Of a DNA stretch of 26,186 bases, positions 1 through 7,189 are shown one piece after another (position 1 is the first letter of the stretch; the number at the start of each line of letters is the position of its first letter). The notes beneath the pieces are model-generated. The model made no database searches and had not been told where the DNA came from. It saw only the letters and a list, made by a program, of their open reading frames with translations. The DNA comes from JBGSKY01 sp041740995. Its GTDB lineage: Bacteria > Planctomycetota > Planctomycetia > Pirellulales > Pirellulaceae. The stretch spans positions 1-26,186 of the forward strand of contig JBGSKY010000225.1 in assembly GCA_041740995.1 (NCBI GenBank), read 5' to 3'. The position numbers and the translations under genes are program-made.

Positions 1-666
1 GCGACCAATCACGATACTCGGTCGATAAATCGTTTTGGTTCCGAACGAGGTCGCATCTCGAACCAACTTTTCAGCCGCCGCCTTCGAATATTCGTAAGGA
101 TTGCGGAATTTGGTTGTCGCGGCTGCCGGTTGTTCCAAGACCAAGTCTTCGGTCACGCCGCAAACGTAAGCCGTCGAAACATAGTGAAAATGCGAGCACT
201 TGATCGACGCTGCGAATTCGAGCAAGTTCTTTGTTCCGTCGATATTGCTAGCCAGCGGTTCAATGCCGGCGGAATCCAGATCGAATCGAACGCTTGCGGC
301 GCAGTGCATAACGTTTTGATATTGCCCGCTCAACGATTCAATTGCTGCCCAATCGAGGCCGAGGCCTGGTTGCAGCAGGCTGCCGTCAATGACATGTGGT
401 CTGGGCAGATGTTGCTGGCAATCGCGTTCCCAGAACTGAATAATTGCTTCGACACGGTCGGCTCCAGAGAATGGACCTCGGCCGCGAGCGATGACGCAGA
501 CTTTCTGGCCCTGTTTCAGAAGCTCCAATAGCAGAAATCTACCGACAAGACCTGTACAGCCCGTCAGCAGCCATCCGCCCCGAGGATCGGCAGTAACGAT
601 CGAGGACGCGGTCCTCGAGCTAGCAGCAGTTCGAGTTCGCGAGCGTTTTTTATGCAGCGTAATCAA
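1..666 (-). CDS. NAD(P)-binding thioester-reductase/epimerase-like protein, 3' end outside window
   Basis: Translating the minus strand gives an open frame that runs off the left edge, so only the N-terminal part is present. A Rossmann dinucleotide motif (TGCTGLVGR) lies just after the leader, followed by a long extended-SDR sequence with HCAASVRFD, the STAYVCG strand and the active-site pattern YEYSK (Tyr-x3-Lys). This is the layout of the NAD_binding_4 / male-sterility family (thioester reductase or fatty acyl reductase) and related epimerases. The substrate cannot be told. No ATG lies in frame before the Rossmann motif. The first usable start is a TTG at 666, after an in-frame TGA, and would add a basic leader of about 25 residues. 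The start is therefore uncertain, and a perfect palindrome at 600-618 falls inside that leader. It is divergent from the DedA gene. Confidence 0.8.
   Translation of the reverse strand, partial: MITLHKKRSRTRTAASSRTASSIVTADPRGGWLLTGCTGLVGRFLLLELLKQGQKVCVIARGRGPFSGADRVEAIIQFWERDCQQHLPRPHVIDGSLLQPGLGLDWAAIESLSGQYQNVMHCAASVRFDLDSAGIEPLASNIDGTKNLLEFAASIKCSHFHYVSTAYVCGVTEDLVLEQPAAATTKFRNPYEYSKAAAEKLVRDATSFGTKTIYRPSIVIGR
600..618. repeat. Perfect 8-bp-arm palindrome near the start of the epimerase-like gene
   Basis: TCGAGGAC and GTCCTCGA are separated by GCG. The arms pair perfectly. The site lies in the weakly supported leader of the gene at 1-666, so it could be an operator or an RNA hairpin close to the true start, or simply coding sequence. 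Confidence 0.5.
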
Positions 667-1096
667 GGATGAGCGTCAGCTTGGCAGAAGAAAAGTCGTC
701 AATCACCTGCCCTTAGTCTAGCTCGTTACCAGCTTGAAACAATGATTAAGTGCGACTAGTGAACAGGCAGATCAGTGCAAATGCCGATTGTATTGAATTT
801 ACAGATCAGCACATCGGGAATTGCTAGCAATTTCCAAGCCGAACGAAATGGGCGCAAGAGTATCGATTCTTGCTGATTAGCCCAGTTTTTCTTGCGGAAG
901 CGTTTTTCGAGAGTGCGAAAGAACCGGACGGCCCATGCCGTTCCCCGAAGATTGTGCAATAGGATTGCAAATTGATTGCGTTTCTCGGTCAAGCATGGCG
1001 TGTCCGCAATCACGGGCTACGATAGTTGTCGATCGATCTAGAAACCGGTTGCGTTGATTCCAAAAACTTTTAAAAAATCGCGAAGAAAGTATCCCT
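667..1096. other. Intergenic gap between divergent genes, with a degenerate palindromic repeat
   Basis: No convincing gene is seen in these 430 bases. They must hold the promoters of the minus-strand epimerase-like gene and the plus-strand DedA gene, but no consensus -35/-10 pair stands out. A degenerate arm of the dispersed repeat lies at 919-944. The stretch just before DedA is A/T-rich. Confidence 0.6.
919..944 (+). repeat. Degenerate single arm of the dispersed palindromic element
   Basis: AAGAACCGGACGG followed by a diverged GCCGTTCC matches the right-hand arm of the elements at 12236 and 12879. Neither the partner arm nor the GTAG foot is present, so it looks like a decayed solo arm. 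Confidence 0.6.
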
Positions 1097-1747
1097 GTGG
1101 TCGAATTTTTACAGCTGTTTACTAACGTCGATCAGCATCTCAACGATTTGGCCAGCTCCATGGGACCTTGGCTTTATGTCGTCTTGTTCGCGATCATCTT
1201 TTGCGAAACCGGTTTAGTCGTAACCCCGTTTTTGCCAGGCGATTCGCTGCTTTTCGCAGTCGGGGCCTTGGCCGCAACCGACCAGTCGCCAATTTCGCTC
1301 GCGATTTTAACGCCGTTGCTGATCCTCGCCGCCGTGGCTGGGGACGGCGTAAATTATTCGCTCGGAAACTTTTTTGGGCCGAGGATTTTTAAAGCGGAAA
1401 GCTCGTGGTTTTTCAACAAGCAACATCTGGTGCGAGCTCAAGAGTTTTACGAGCGTTACGGGAGCAAAACGATCATCATTGCTCGCTTCGTGCCCATCGT
1501 CCGAACCTTTGCTCCGTTTGTCGCCGGCATCGGCACCATGCGTTACGCGCAGTTTTCTTTGTTCAACGTCATCGGCGCAATCGCTTGGGTCAGCATTTGC
1601 ATCCTGGCCGGATACTTGTTCGGAAATATTCCGATTGTGAAGGACAATTTCGAAATCGTCGTCCTCGTAATCATTGCCATCAGCGTCTTGCCGATCGCTT
1701 TCGAATTCCTAAAAAGTCGAACGAGCACGTCAAAAACGCCAAATTGA
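1097..1747 (+). CDS. DedA family membrane protein
   Basis: This is a 216-residue integral membrane protein of the DedA/SNARE-associated family, inner-membrane proteins needed for envelope integrity and proton-motive-force homeostasis and proposed to act in lipid carrier or phospholipid flipping. The family core is clear: CETGLVVTPFLPGDSLL at 36-52, then IIIARFVPIVRTFAPFVAG at 126-144. Residues E37, D49, R130 and R136 line up with the four charged residues known to be essential in E. coli YqjA (E39, D51, R130, R136), so the protein should be functional. Membrane segments lie at about 24-42, 50-60, 68-90, 137-175 and 184-203. The start is GTG, with a weak purine-rich stretch (GAAGAAAG) before it. 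It stands alone, convergent with the metallopeptidase-like gene. Confidence 0.93.
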   Translation: MVEFLQLFTNVDQHLNDLASSMGPWLYVVLFAIIFCETGLVVTPFLPGDSLLFAVGALAATDQSPISLAILTPLLILAAVAGDGVNYSLGNFFGPRIFKAESSWFFNKQHLVRAQEFYERYGSKTIIIARFVPIVRTFAPFVAGIGTMRYAQFSLFNVIGAIAWVSICILAGYLFGNIPIVKDNFEIVVLVIIAISVLPIAFEFLKSRTSTSKTPN

Positions 1748-1788
1748 ACCGGCAATTTCAAAAGCCGCAATTGTTCGGCGTTGAAACC

Positions 1789-1850
1789 GTAGCGGAACTG
1801 GCGCAAGCCCTCCGGTTCTTCAACATCGCTTCGCGGTTCGGCGAACTGAC
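1789..1850 (+). repeat. Degenerate copy of the GTAG-footed palindromic element
   Basis: The left arm GTAGCGGAACTGGCGCAAGC continues to CCGGTTCTT and differs from the RAYT-flanking copies mainly by a single C-to-T. The right half (to about 1850) has diverged, with only a GGTTCGGCG-like remnant. It lies between the convergent ends of the DedA and metallopeptidase-like genes. Confidence 0.75.
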
Positions 1851-1856
1851 CAAGTC

Positions 1857-3218
1857 CTAACGAATCAGCGGCACCGAACCACCGGCGTCGAAGCGGGCTG
1901 GCGCGCTGCCGACGGACTCAAACGGTCGCGGGTGAGCAGTCGTGTAGCTGACATCGTCGGTGTCTTGCGAGTCGATCGCGACGGAAGAAGCGCCCTCATT
2001 AGGCTGCTTCGGTTGATTCCCGAAATCGATTCCGCCGACAGCGGCTGGCGACTGTGAAACGCCTTCATTCAACTGGCGATGATACCACGACGAATCACTG
2101 CTGGCCGACGCCGTGCGAAGCCCGTTGGCTGGCATAGGCGATCCAGTTTGAGCCACGGAATTTGGCTGCGATAGCGAGCTGCTCGTTCTCAATGGATCGG
2201 CGCGGAATCCGTCATCAACCGAATTCCCCCTAGCGTTCCCCACTGCGAATCGGCCTTGCGGAACATAGCCAGCCGACGCGACTTGCGAGCCGTTCGCATT
2301 GATCGGCGCAAACGCTGCCGCTGGTTGGACCGCGACATTGGAATTGCTTGGTACGTTGGCTGCAAGGGTCGCTGCCGACGGACTGCTCATGTTCATCGCG
2401 ACCGAAGTGTAATTGTTGACTGGCCCGCCGCCGTCACCGACCCAACGATTCCAAGCCGTTTGCAGCTTGCCAATCATCGGATATCCATAATGCTGCTCAG
2501 TCGCTCCGACCCAATCTTCGGTTTTCATTCCGGTTTCCAGAAATTGGACAAACTTCCGCGGGCCGCCCTGAGCGATCAGAAACATCGACACCGAATATCC
2601 CTGAGCATAAAGAGGCATAATGTCTGACGGGTACGACTTCAGCGTAAACATCGTCGCGAACGGAATCCCACGGCCTTGCGAAAGAAATTGCACCAGGAAA
2701 TGATCGTGCTTGGAGCGTTCGGATTGGTCTTCGACCGTCGTGCAGGCCCCTTCATCGGCCCATCGTGGAACTGGCTTGCCCAGCGGTGCAAAGTGAGTCG
2801 CTAGGACGGTGTGCGTAATTTCATGTGGTAGGACACTGTCGAGAATTCGCTCCAGACTGCCTTGGATGCTCATCTGCCAGCCGCCGATCGAGCCGCCACG
2901 TAACGTGAAGCTTGTCTCGCCACCGGCTCCCAAGTTGTCGCCAGCGGTTACGATGATTGGACAGGGCTGCGGCCAGTTGGGGACGGTTTCGCCAAGCCAA
3001 TGAATGGCCAATTGCTCGCGAAACGCTTCAGCCGACTGAGCGACTTGGTTAGCGATCTCTTGGTTGGCTGCATAGACGATGAAGTTCGTCGTCTTGGCCG
3101 CCACGCGAGCGGTGCCGACTGGTCGACCGATTCGCGATTGAGCGTGCAGCGGACTGGCGGACGAACTGGCCAAGCCAAAAATCGCTGCGCAAAGCAGCAA
3201 CACTGATCGAGCTTCCAT
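1857..3218 (-). CDS. Secreted HExxH metallopeptidase-like protein with disordered tail
   Basis: From the ATG at 3218 this is a 453-residue protein. A TTG five codons upstream is also open, but the ATG gives a cleaner signal peptide: MEARS, hydrophobic VLLLCAAIFGLASS, then cleavage near LHA-QS. The zinc-peptidase motif LPHEITH (HEITH at 132-136) is followed about 20 residues later by RWADEG, whose Glu (156) fits the third zinc ligand of gluzincins (peptidase MA-like fold). The catalytic region ends at about residue 265. The remaining 190 residues are rich in Ser, Ala, Asn, Gln and Pro and look disordered. It is probably exported and acts in the periplasm or outside the cell. The substrate is unknown. 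No operon partner is seen; it converges with DedA. Confidence 0.8.
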   Translation of the reverse strand: MEARSVLLLCAAIFGLASSSASPLHAQSRIGRPVGTARVAAKTTNFIVYAANQEIANQVAQSAEAFREQLAIHWLGETVPNWPQPCPIIVTAGDNLGAGGETSFTLRGGSIGGWQMSIQGSLERILDSVLPHEITHTVLATHFAPLGKPVPRWADEGACTTVEDQSERSKHDHFLVQFLSQGRGIPFATMFTLKSYPSDIMPLYAQGYSVSMFLIAQGGPRKFVQFLETGMKTEDWVGATEQHYGYPMIGKLQTAWNRWVGDGGGPVNNYTSVAMNMSSPSAATLAANVPSNSNVAVQPAAAFAPINANGSQVASAGYVPQGRFAVGNARGNSVDDGFRADPLRTSSSLSQPNSVAQTGSPMPANGLRTASASSDSSWYHRQLNEGVSQSPAAVGGIDFGNQPKQPNEGASSVAIDSQDTDDVSYTTAHPRPFESVGSAPARFDAGGSVPLIR

Positions 3219-3262
3219 GCTGATCGAATCCAATGGGTATTTGAGTAATGGATGGAGGGTTG

Positions 3263-3291
3263 CGACCGGCGTCGATCCTTGACGCTGGTCG
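3263..3291. other. 11-bp hairpin upstream of the metallopeptidase-like gene
   Basis: CGACCGGCGTC and GACGCTGGTCG pair over 11 positions with one G-T wobble and a 7-base loop. It lies about 45 bases before the minus-strand ATG and has no T-run, so it is more likely a 5' UTR structure or operator than a terminator. Confidence 0.5.
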
Positions 3292-3483
3292 TCGTCGCGA
3301 GTCTAGGCAGTTGCGAAACGCGCCTCCTAGATCAATCTTTAGTCAAAGTTCAGAAGTTTTAAAAAGTTTTCCCACATAGGCAGCAAATGTTTTAGCGATT
3401 ACTAGCCCTAAAAGTCCACGAAGGCTGGCTTACTGGGTTTCGAAAATGAGGAACCGCTGCCGGTCCGCTACTAATCACATATC

Positions 3484-3489
3484 TATAAT
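3484..3489 (+). promoter_or_regulatory. Consensus -10 box for the BFD-like gene
   Basis: A perfect TATAAT lies 20 bases before the ATG at 3510. No good -35 is seen at the right spacing. A TAGG Shine-Dalgarno-like motif precedes the ATG by about 7 bases. Confidence 0.45.
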
Positions 3490-3509
3490 TCCCTTTTTTA
3501 GGCTAGAAA

Positions 3510-3800
3510 ATGAAGTCAGACGACGAAGTTTGCTTGTGCTTTCATGTCACTTTTCGCAAGCTAATCAACTTCATGCGGCGAACACCTATCCAGCGTCCAA
3601 GTCAATTGAGCGAGTGCTTCGGAGCAGGAACAGGTTGCGGTTGGTGCCGACCGGTGCTGGAGCGATTGGCCGCTAGCGATGCCAAAACACTGCCTGATAG
3701 CGAGACAATTGATAGCTGGGTCGAAAAAAATTTCGCTGAATCAATCGAAATTTACGCGGCATCTCGCACCACCTACCGCCAACAGCAAAACGATAGATAA
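3510..3800 (+). CDS. BFD-like [2Fe-2S]-binding protein
   Basis: This is a 96-residue protein whose first half is a bacterioferritin-associated-ferredoxin (BFD) type [2Fe-2S] domain. The ligand pattern is C8-x-C10 ... C43-x2-C46 (CLC and CGWC), which is the family arrangement, with an extra Cys at 36. BFD proteins donate electrons to bacterioferritin to release stored iron, or act as cluster-binding modules in other enzymes. The C-terminal half (about 55-96) is charged and not recognised. No bacterioferritin gene lies nearby, so the partner is unknown. The ATG is supported by a TAGG motif and a TATAAT box just upstream. Confidence 0.85.
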   Translation: MKSDDEVCLCFHVTFRKLINFMRRTPIQRPSQLSECFGAGTGCGWCRPVLERLAASDAKTLPDSETIDSWVEKNFAESIEIYAASRTTYRQQQNDR

Positions 3801-3953
3801 AGCGGCCAAGCGTTCCGGCAAAGATCGTTAAGGGACGTTAAGGCGTCGCCAACCGATCAATAGCTCCGCCAAATCGTTGAGTTTTTGAGCGATTGCCAAC
3901 GCCGGGCGGACGAAATCTAACCTCTCGCGATAGGATCGGGCGTCGATATCGCT

Positions 3954-3959
3954 TATAAT
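3954..3959 (+). promoter_or_regulatory. Consensus -10 box upstream of the small Lys-rich protein
   Basis: A perfect TATAAT is present. No matching -35 was found. If used, it would give a 5' leader of about 115 bases before the ATG at 4082, in which no known riboswitch was recognised. Confidence 0.35.
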
Positions 3960-4081
3960 CAAGGCTCGTTATCTTTTCGTCGCACAAGCGGAAACATCGC
4001 GACGGCAGCAAGCTGTAATTATTTTGCTGGCTCGATTATTTGGACTTAATCGCCGCTAGCTTCTTTAGGATGATGGGATTT

Positions 4082-4387
4082 ATGACCGAAGCTACCAAAC
4101 CAAAAGCGAAGCGGGCCCCGCGAGCTAAGACGACCACTCCTCGCGTTCGAAAATCGACCGAACCACCGCGAATGAAGCTGGTCTGGGCCATCTATAACCA
4201 ACATCTTCGTCGCGTCGCGACCTTCAATTTTGATCAGCAAGCCGAAGCCGATAAAAAGCTGAAGGATTTGACCAAAGACGGTGCAACTTACTTCCTGCAA
4301 AAGCTGAAAGAGCCAGTTGAAGAAGTCGCCGAAGTCGCTGCTGTTGCGGTCGCGCCAGCCGTAGAGCCTGAAGTAGCTGCTGAGTAA
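4082..4387 (+). CDS. Small conserved-type protein of unknown function
   Basis: This is a 101-residue protein not recognised as a named family. It has three zones: a Lys/Arg/Pro/Thr-rich basic N-terminus (1-30), a structured-looking core (about 31-80, starting MKLVWAIYNQ and including ATYFLQKLKEP), and an Ala/Val/Glu-rich acidic tail (81-101). The basic start resembles nucleic-acid-binding tails, but no function should be assumed. The ATG at 4082 is preferred to an upstream TTG at 4040, because a purine-rich AGGATGATGGG lies at ribosome-binding distance. A strong hairpin closes the gene. Confidence 0.7.
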   Translation: MTEATKPKAKRAPRAKTTTPRVRKSTEPPRMKLVWAIYNQHLRRVATFNFDQQAEADKKLKDLTKDGATYFLQKLKEPVEEVAEVAAVAVAPAVEPEVAAE

Positions 4388-4440
4388 TTTCTGGCCGGTA
4401 GTTTCAAAAATTTGAACGCAGCCTGGAATAAAAAGATCAC

Positions 4441-4506
4441 ACGCTGATTAACGGATCAAAAACAACCAACCTCGCTAATTAGTCTGAAATTAGCGAGGAT
4501 CAGCGT
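4441..4506. terminator. Nested hairpin between convergent genes
   Basis: The inner perfect 11-bp stem CCTCGCTAATT / AATTAGCGAGG (4470-4498) has a 7-base loop. An outer 8-bp pair ACGCTGAT / ATCAGCGT (4441-4448 and 4499-4506) closes around it, leaving a bulge on one side. It sits between the 3' ends of the genes at 4082-4387 (+) and 4577-5320 (-) and probably works as a bidirectional terminator or 3'-end stabiliser. There is no long T-run. Confidence 0.7.
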
Positions 4507-4576
4507 TTCTAAAAGCCAGTGCCCAGCAGTAATTGCCGCTGAGCTCTGCAAGTGCCAAAGTTCGCCCTTCGCAACT

Positions 4577-5320
4577 CTATTTCGCAGCTTTGGTCTGGGT
4601 CAGCAATTTCAATTGGCCCAATCCACCATCGACACCCAGAATCTGACCAGTGACCCAACTGCTGGCATCGGACATAAAATATTCGATCGCTGCCGCCACG
4701 TCGTCTGGCTGACCGAGCCGTCCGAGCGGATGCATGGCGAGTGACGTTTCGACCGCTTTGGGGTTCGCAAAAATTCGCTTCGACATGTTCGATTCGACCA
4801 GCCCCGGTGCAACTGCATTGACGCGAACGCCTTGGCTAGAATAGGTCGCCGCTGCCGAGCGGACCAAACCGTCGATACCCGATTTGCAAGCTGCGATGGC
4901 TTCGTGCATCGCGAGCCCGATGCTACCCGCTGCAGAGCTTGCTAAAACGATCGATCCACCGCCGTTGAACTTATTTGCTGTGGCTCGTACTAATCCGAAA
5001 GCTGTCATCAGATTGGCAGAGATAGCGTTTTGGAAATCTTGCTGCGAAGTCAAATGAGCCGGTTTGAGAACGATTGATCCAGCCAAATTAACCGCCGAAG
5101 TTAGTCCACCCAACGATTCGATTCCTGTCGCGACGGCCGCATCCAACGATGACCAGTCTGCACCGTCGGCCACCGCGAAATGCCAACCGAATCGCTCGGC
5201 CAATGGTTGCAATGATTCCTCGGTTCTCCCGATCAAAAATGCCGCCCCGCCGCTCTGAGCGATCCGTTCGCACAAAGCTGTCCCGATGCTGCCCGCCGCC
5301 CCTACAATTATTGACTGCAT
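4577..5320 (-). CDS. Short-chain dehydrogenase/reductase lacking the catalytic Tyr
   Basis: This is a 247-residue protein with a full SDR fold. It has the nucleotide-binding GAAGSIG (7-13), NLAG (78-81), the structural Asn in SANL (102-105), the Ser pair of LASSAAG (127-132), RVNAVAPGLV (166-175) and the C-terminal VDGG. The usual YxxxK is altered: Lys146 is present, but the Tyr position (142) is Ile, in the segment HEAIAACK. From memory, a group of SDRs shares the HEAIAA form, so this is more likely a distinct subfamily than a sequence error. It would be expected to bind NAD(P), but its catalysis is uncertain. The ATG at 5320 follows an AGAAGATA-like ribosome site; a TTG at 5350 is less likely. 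Confidence 0.85.
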   Translation of the reverse strand: MQSIIVGAAGSIGTALCERIAQSGGAAFLIGRTEESLQPLAERFGWHFAVADGADWSSLDAAVATGIESLGGLTSAVNLAGSIVLKPAHLTSQQDFQNAISANLMTAFGLVRATANKFNGGGSIVLASSAAGSIGLAMHEAIAACKSGIDGLVRSAAATYSSQGVRVNAVAPGLVESNMSKRIFANPKAVETSLAMHPLGRLGQPDDVAAAIEYFMSDASSWVTGQILGVDGGLGQLKLLTQTKAAK

Positions 5321-5785
5321 TATCTTCTGTTCTTCTGGTTGCTCATCCAACTACGAACGGCGTCGCATTTGCCATCCGGTCGCTACGTAAAAAAATTGCG
5401 ATCGTCTCGCGTCCACTACGCTATAGCTGTCTGGCAAGACGATTCCTCCGCGACGCAATCACATCAGCGCCAGCGGAAAACAAAAAAGTTACTGAGCTCT
5501 GCCCGAGCCAGCTGCTGCAAGAAGGGGGAGTTCGAGGCAAAGCCGCAACGATTTTCCTTAGGATCGTCCACCGGAGACTGCAGAAGTACGCGAAACAATA
5601 GACAGTCGAGAGTTCCACTTTACCGGCGACTCAAGCCGCGGACTGGCTTCGGCCAAAAGCCTCCGGTCTGGGCAGCCAATAATAGCAAAATTCTCCGATT
5701 ATTTTCCGTAAAATTACGCTTTCTAAAACTTTCTGCCGGTTGGACAGTTGGTTTTTGGGTCGCCAGCCCTTTGCTTAATTTGTAA

Positions 5786-5828
5786 GCACTCTCGCAAAAG
5801 GCCAGCAAAGCGAGAGTGCCTGCTTTTT
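5786..5828 (+). terminator. Intrinsic terminator with no obvious upstream gene
   Basis: GCACTCTCGC and GCGAGAGTGC form a perfect 10-bp stem with a 14-base loop. A run of five T follows (5824-5828). It points to plus-strand transcription ending here. The nearest plus-strand gene upstream ends at 4387 and has its own hairpin. Confidence 0.65.
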
Positions 5829-5886
5829 GGGCATAGCTAGCAAGAACGACGTAAAGCTATTATTAGCAAGGGTTTGCGACGCTAGC

Positions 5887-5904
5887 ATTGCCCTGCTTGG
5901 CAAT
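5887..5904. promoter_or_regulatory. Perfect dyad upstream of the RHH-like gene
   Basis: ATTGCC and GGCAAT are separated by 6 bases. The site lies 74-91 bases before the chosen start of the RHH-like gene, a plausible place for an autoregulatory operator. Confidence 0.35.
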
Positions 5905-5977
5905 ATTGCGGCGAATCGATGGCACAGGAAATCGAACGGTTGGCCAAGTGGCTACCGCCAGTGCTTCACAATCCAAC

Positions 5978-6688
5978 ATGGATAGGAACGGCAGCTCAAT
6001 GGAATTTTCTAATTCTTCAAACCAACCGCACCACAATCAAAACAACTCGGCAAACCACAATTCCATTCTCCCGATGAATCACGGCGTGACGGGACATCAC
6101 CAACCATCAAGCGTTGCTGAGATGGAGCTCAGGACTTCGATCGAGCCAAAGCCGGCCAAAAAGCTTGATCCAGTCGCTGAAAAAATCGCTTCAGAAATGC
6201 GAGTCTTTGAGAAGGTTGCGGAGGAGCTGACTGCCAAGCTGAACCTGCAAGCGACCTTCGACGATCGTTGTCAGCAAGTTGCCAATTACGCAACGGAGCT
6301 GTTTGGGGTGTCGCCGACTTGGGCTGCTTTCTATCGCGAAGTCATGGGCGTGCAAGGCGTTATGCGACGCATGTTTGTCGATCAGGCATCGATGGAACGC
6401 TATGAGTTATCATCGCACTATGGGCAGATCCTGGAGATGCTCACTGCGCTGCGATCGCGAGACCTGCCGGAAAACGATCCAACTGAAGCCCAACGGATGG
6501 TTACGATTCGGATGCCCAAATCGATGTACGACGTAATCTGTGCGGAATCGAACATGCTGAGCATCAGCGTCAACAAGCTCTGTATCTCGCGAATCACTCA
6601 ACGCTTGGACAAAGCCGTTGTGCCAAAGACAATCAAGAAGCGTCGCGGTCGGCGTCCAGGATCGGCTGGCGAAGTTAAGCAATCTTAA
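5978..6688 (+). CDS. Ribbon-helix-helix-like protein with basic C-terminus
   Basis: From the ATG at 5978 this is a 236-residue protein not assigned to a named family. The N-terminal 45 residues are rich in Asn, His, Ser and Gln and look disordered. A helical middle region (about 60-165) follows. Residues 172-210 (MVTIRMPKSMYDVICAES then SISVNKLC) fit the ribbon-helix-helix pattern of Arc/MetJ/HicB-type DNA-binding domains: a beta strand TIRMP, helix, turn, and a second helix starting S-x-N. The C-terminus is very basic (KKRRGRRPGS), AT-hook-like. It is therefore a probable DNA-binding regulator. No toxin partner is seen. Starts at 5888 (TTG) or 5999 (ATG, with AGGA before it) are also open, so the N-terminus is uncertain. 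Confidence 0.7.
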   Translation: MDRNGSSMEFSNSSNQPHHNQNNSANHNSILPMNHGVTGHHQPSSVAEMELRTSIEPKPAKKLDPVAEKIASEMRVFEKVAEELTAKLNLQATFDDRCQQVANYATELFGVSPTWAAFYREVMGVQGVMRRMFVDQASMERYELSSHYGQILEMLTALRSRDLPENDPTEAQRMVTIRMPKSMYDVICAESNMLSISVNKLCISRITQRLDKAVVPKTIKKRRGRRPGSAGEVKQS

Positions 6689-6717
6689 GCACGGTTGCGA
6701 AGCGCAGCAGTAAAAAA

Positions 6718-7154
6718 GTCGAAGCGAAGCGATAAGCCGGGTTTTGTCGCGACGATCAGCATTTAATCGCCGTCCGTCGGTGCAACCATTTATCTAGACG
6801 GATCATTGCTGGTCCGTTCGAGCGATCTACCCGAGGGCGACGACAAGCCGAGTCGACTTGCACTGTTGCAATCGTGAGTCGGGCGAACCGGCTCACGACG
6901 CCGCAGTGGCCCCCTGTTGGATCTTGCTCCAAGCGGGGTTTACCTGGCAGCCAAAGTCACCTTTGGCTCGGTAGGCTCTTACCCTACCATTTCACCCTTA
7001 CCACGATAGCGTGAGCCATTGTGGCGGTATCTTTTCTGTGGCACTTTCCCTAGCCTCACGACCGGTCGGCGTTACCGACCGCTTTACTCTGTGGAGCCCG
7101 GACTTTCCTCTCCGCGATTTACATCGCGCAGCGATTGCATTGCTTCGCTTCGAC
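6718..7154 (-). ncRNA. rnpB: RNase P RNA (class A)
   Basis: The minus strand contains the universal RNase P RNA landmarks in order: GAGGAAAGTCCGGGCTCC (complement of 7093-7110), GGTAAGGGTGAAA and AATGGTAGGGTAAGAG (complement of about 6970-7002), the L15 GGTAAACCCC segment that pairs with the tRNA CCA end, and the 3' AACCCGGCTTAT (complement of 6732-6743). The ends are fixed by a 13-bp P1 helix: GTCGAAGCGAAGC at 7154-7142 pairs perfectly with GCTTCGCTTCGAC at 6730-6718. Six T follow at once (6717-6712), so the 3' end and its U-tract coincide. The length, about 437 nt, is more than the 377 nt of E. coli. The RNA is the catalytic part of RNase P, which matures tRNA 5' ends. Confidence 0.97.
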
Positions 7155-7161
7155 AAAGCTG

Positions 7162-7189
7162 ATTGTAACGTTGGGACTCGCGTCGGCAA
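7162..7189 (-). promoter_or_regulatory. rnpB promoter
   Basis: On the minus strand TTGCCG (7189-7184) and TACAAT (7167-7162) are 16 bases apart. TACAAT ends 7 bases before the P1-defined 5' end of rnpB at 7154, the correct spacing for a sigma-70-type start. Confidence 0.7.

Larger units (their letters stand above)
5321..5977. other. Long gap with an orphan terminator and a dyad
   Basis: Several open frames cross this stretch, but their translations have no recognisable domain and poor composition, so none is called. It contains a strong plus-strand terminator hairpin at 5786-5828 with no clear gene in front of it, and a perfect dyad at 5887-5904 upstream of the RHH-like gene. The gap may therefore hold a small RNA or a regulated leader. 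Confidence 0.5.

Noticed and set aside
756..1013. Minus-strand open frame of 85 codons
   Set aside because: It runs across the degenerate repeat arm at 919-944 and has no domain or ribosome site; its open state comes from the repeat.
5149..5785. Two overlapping plus-strand frames of about 150 codons
   Set aside because: The first is partly antisense to the SDR gene; neither has a recognisable domain, natural composition or clear ribosome site.
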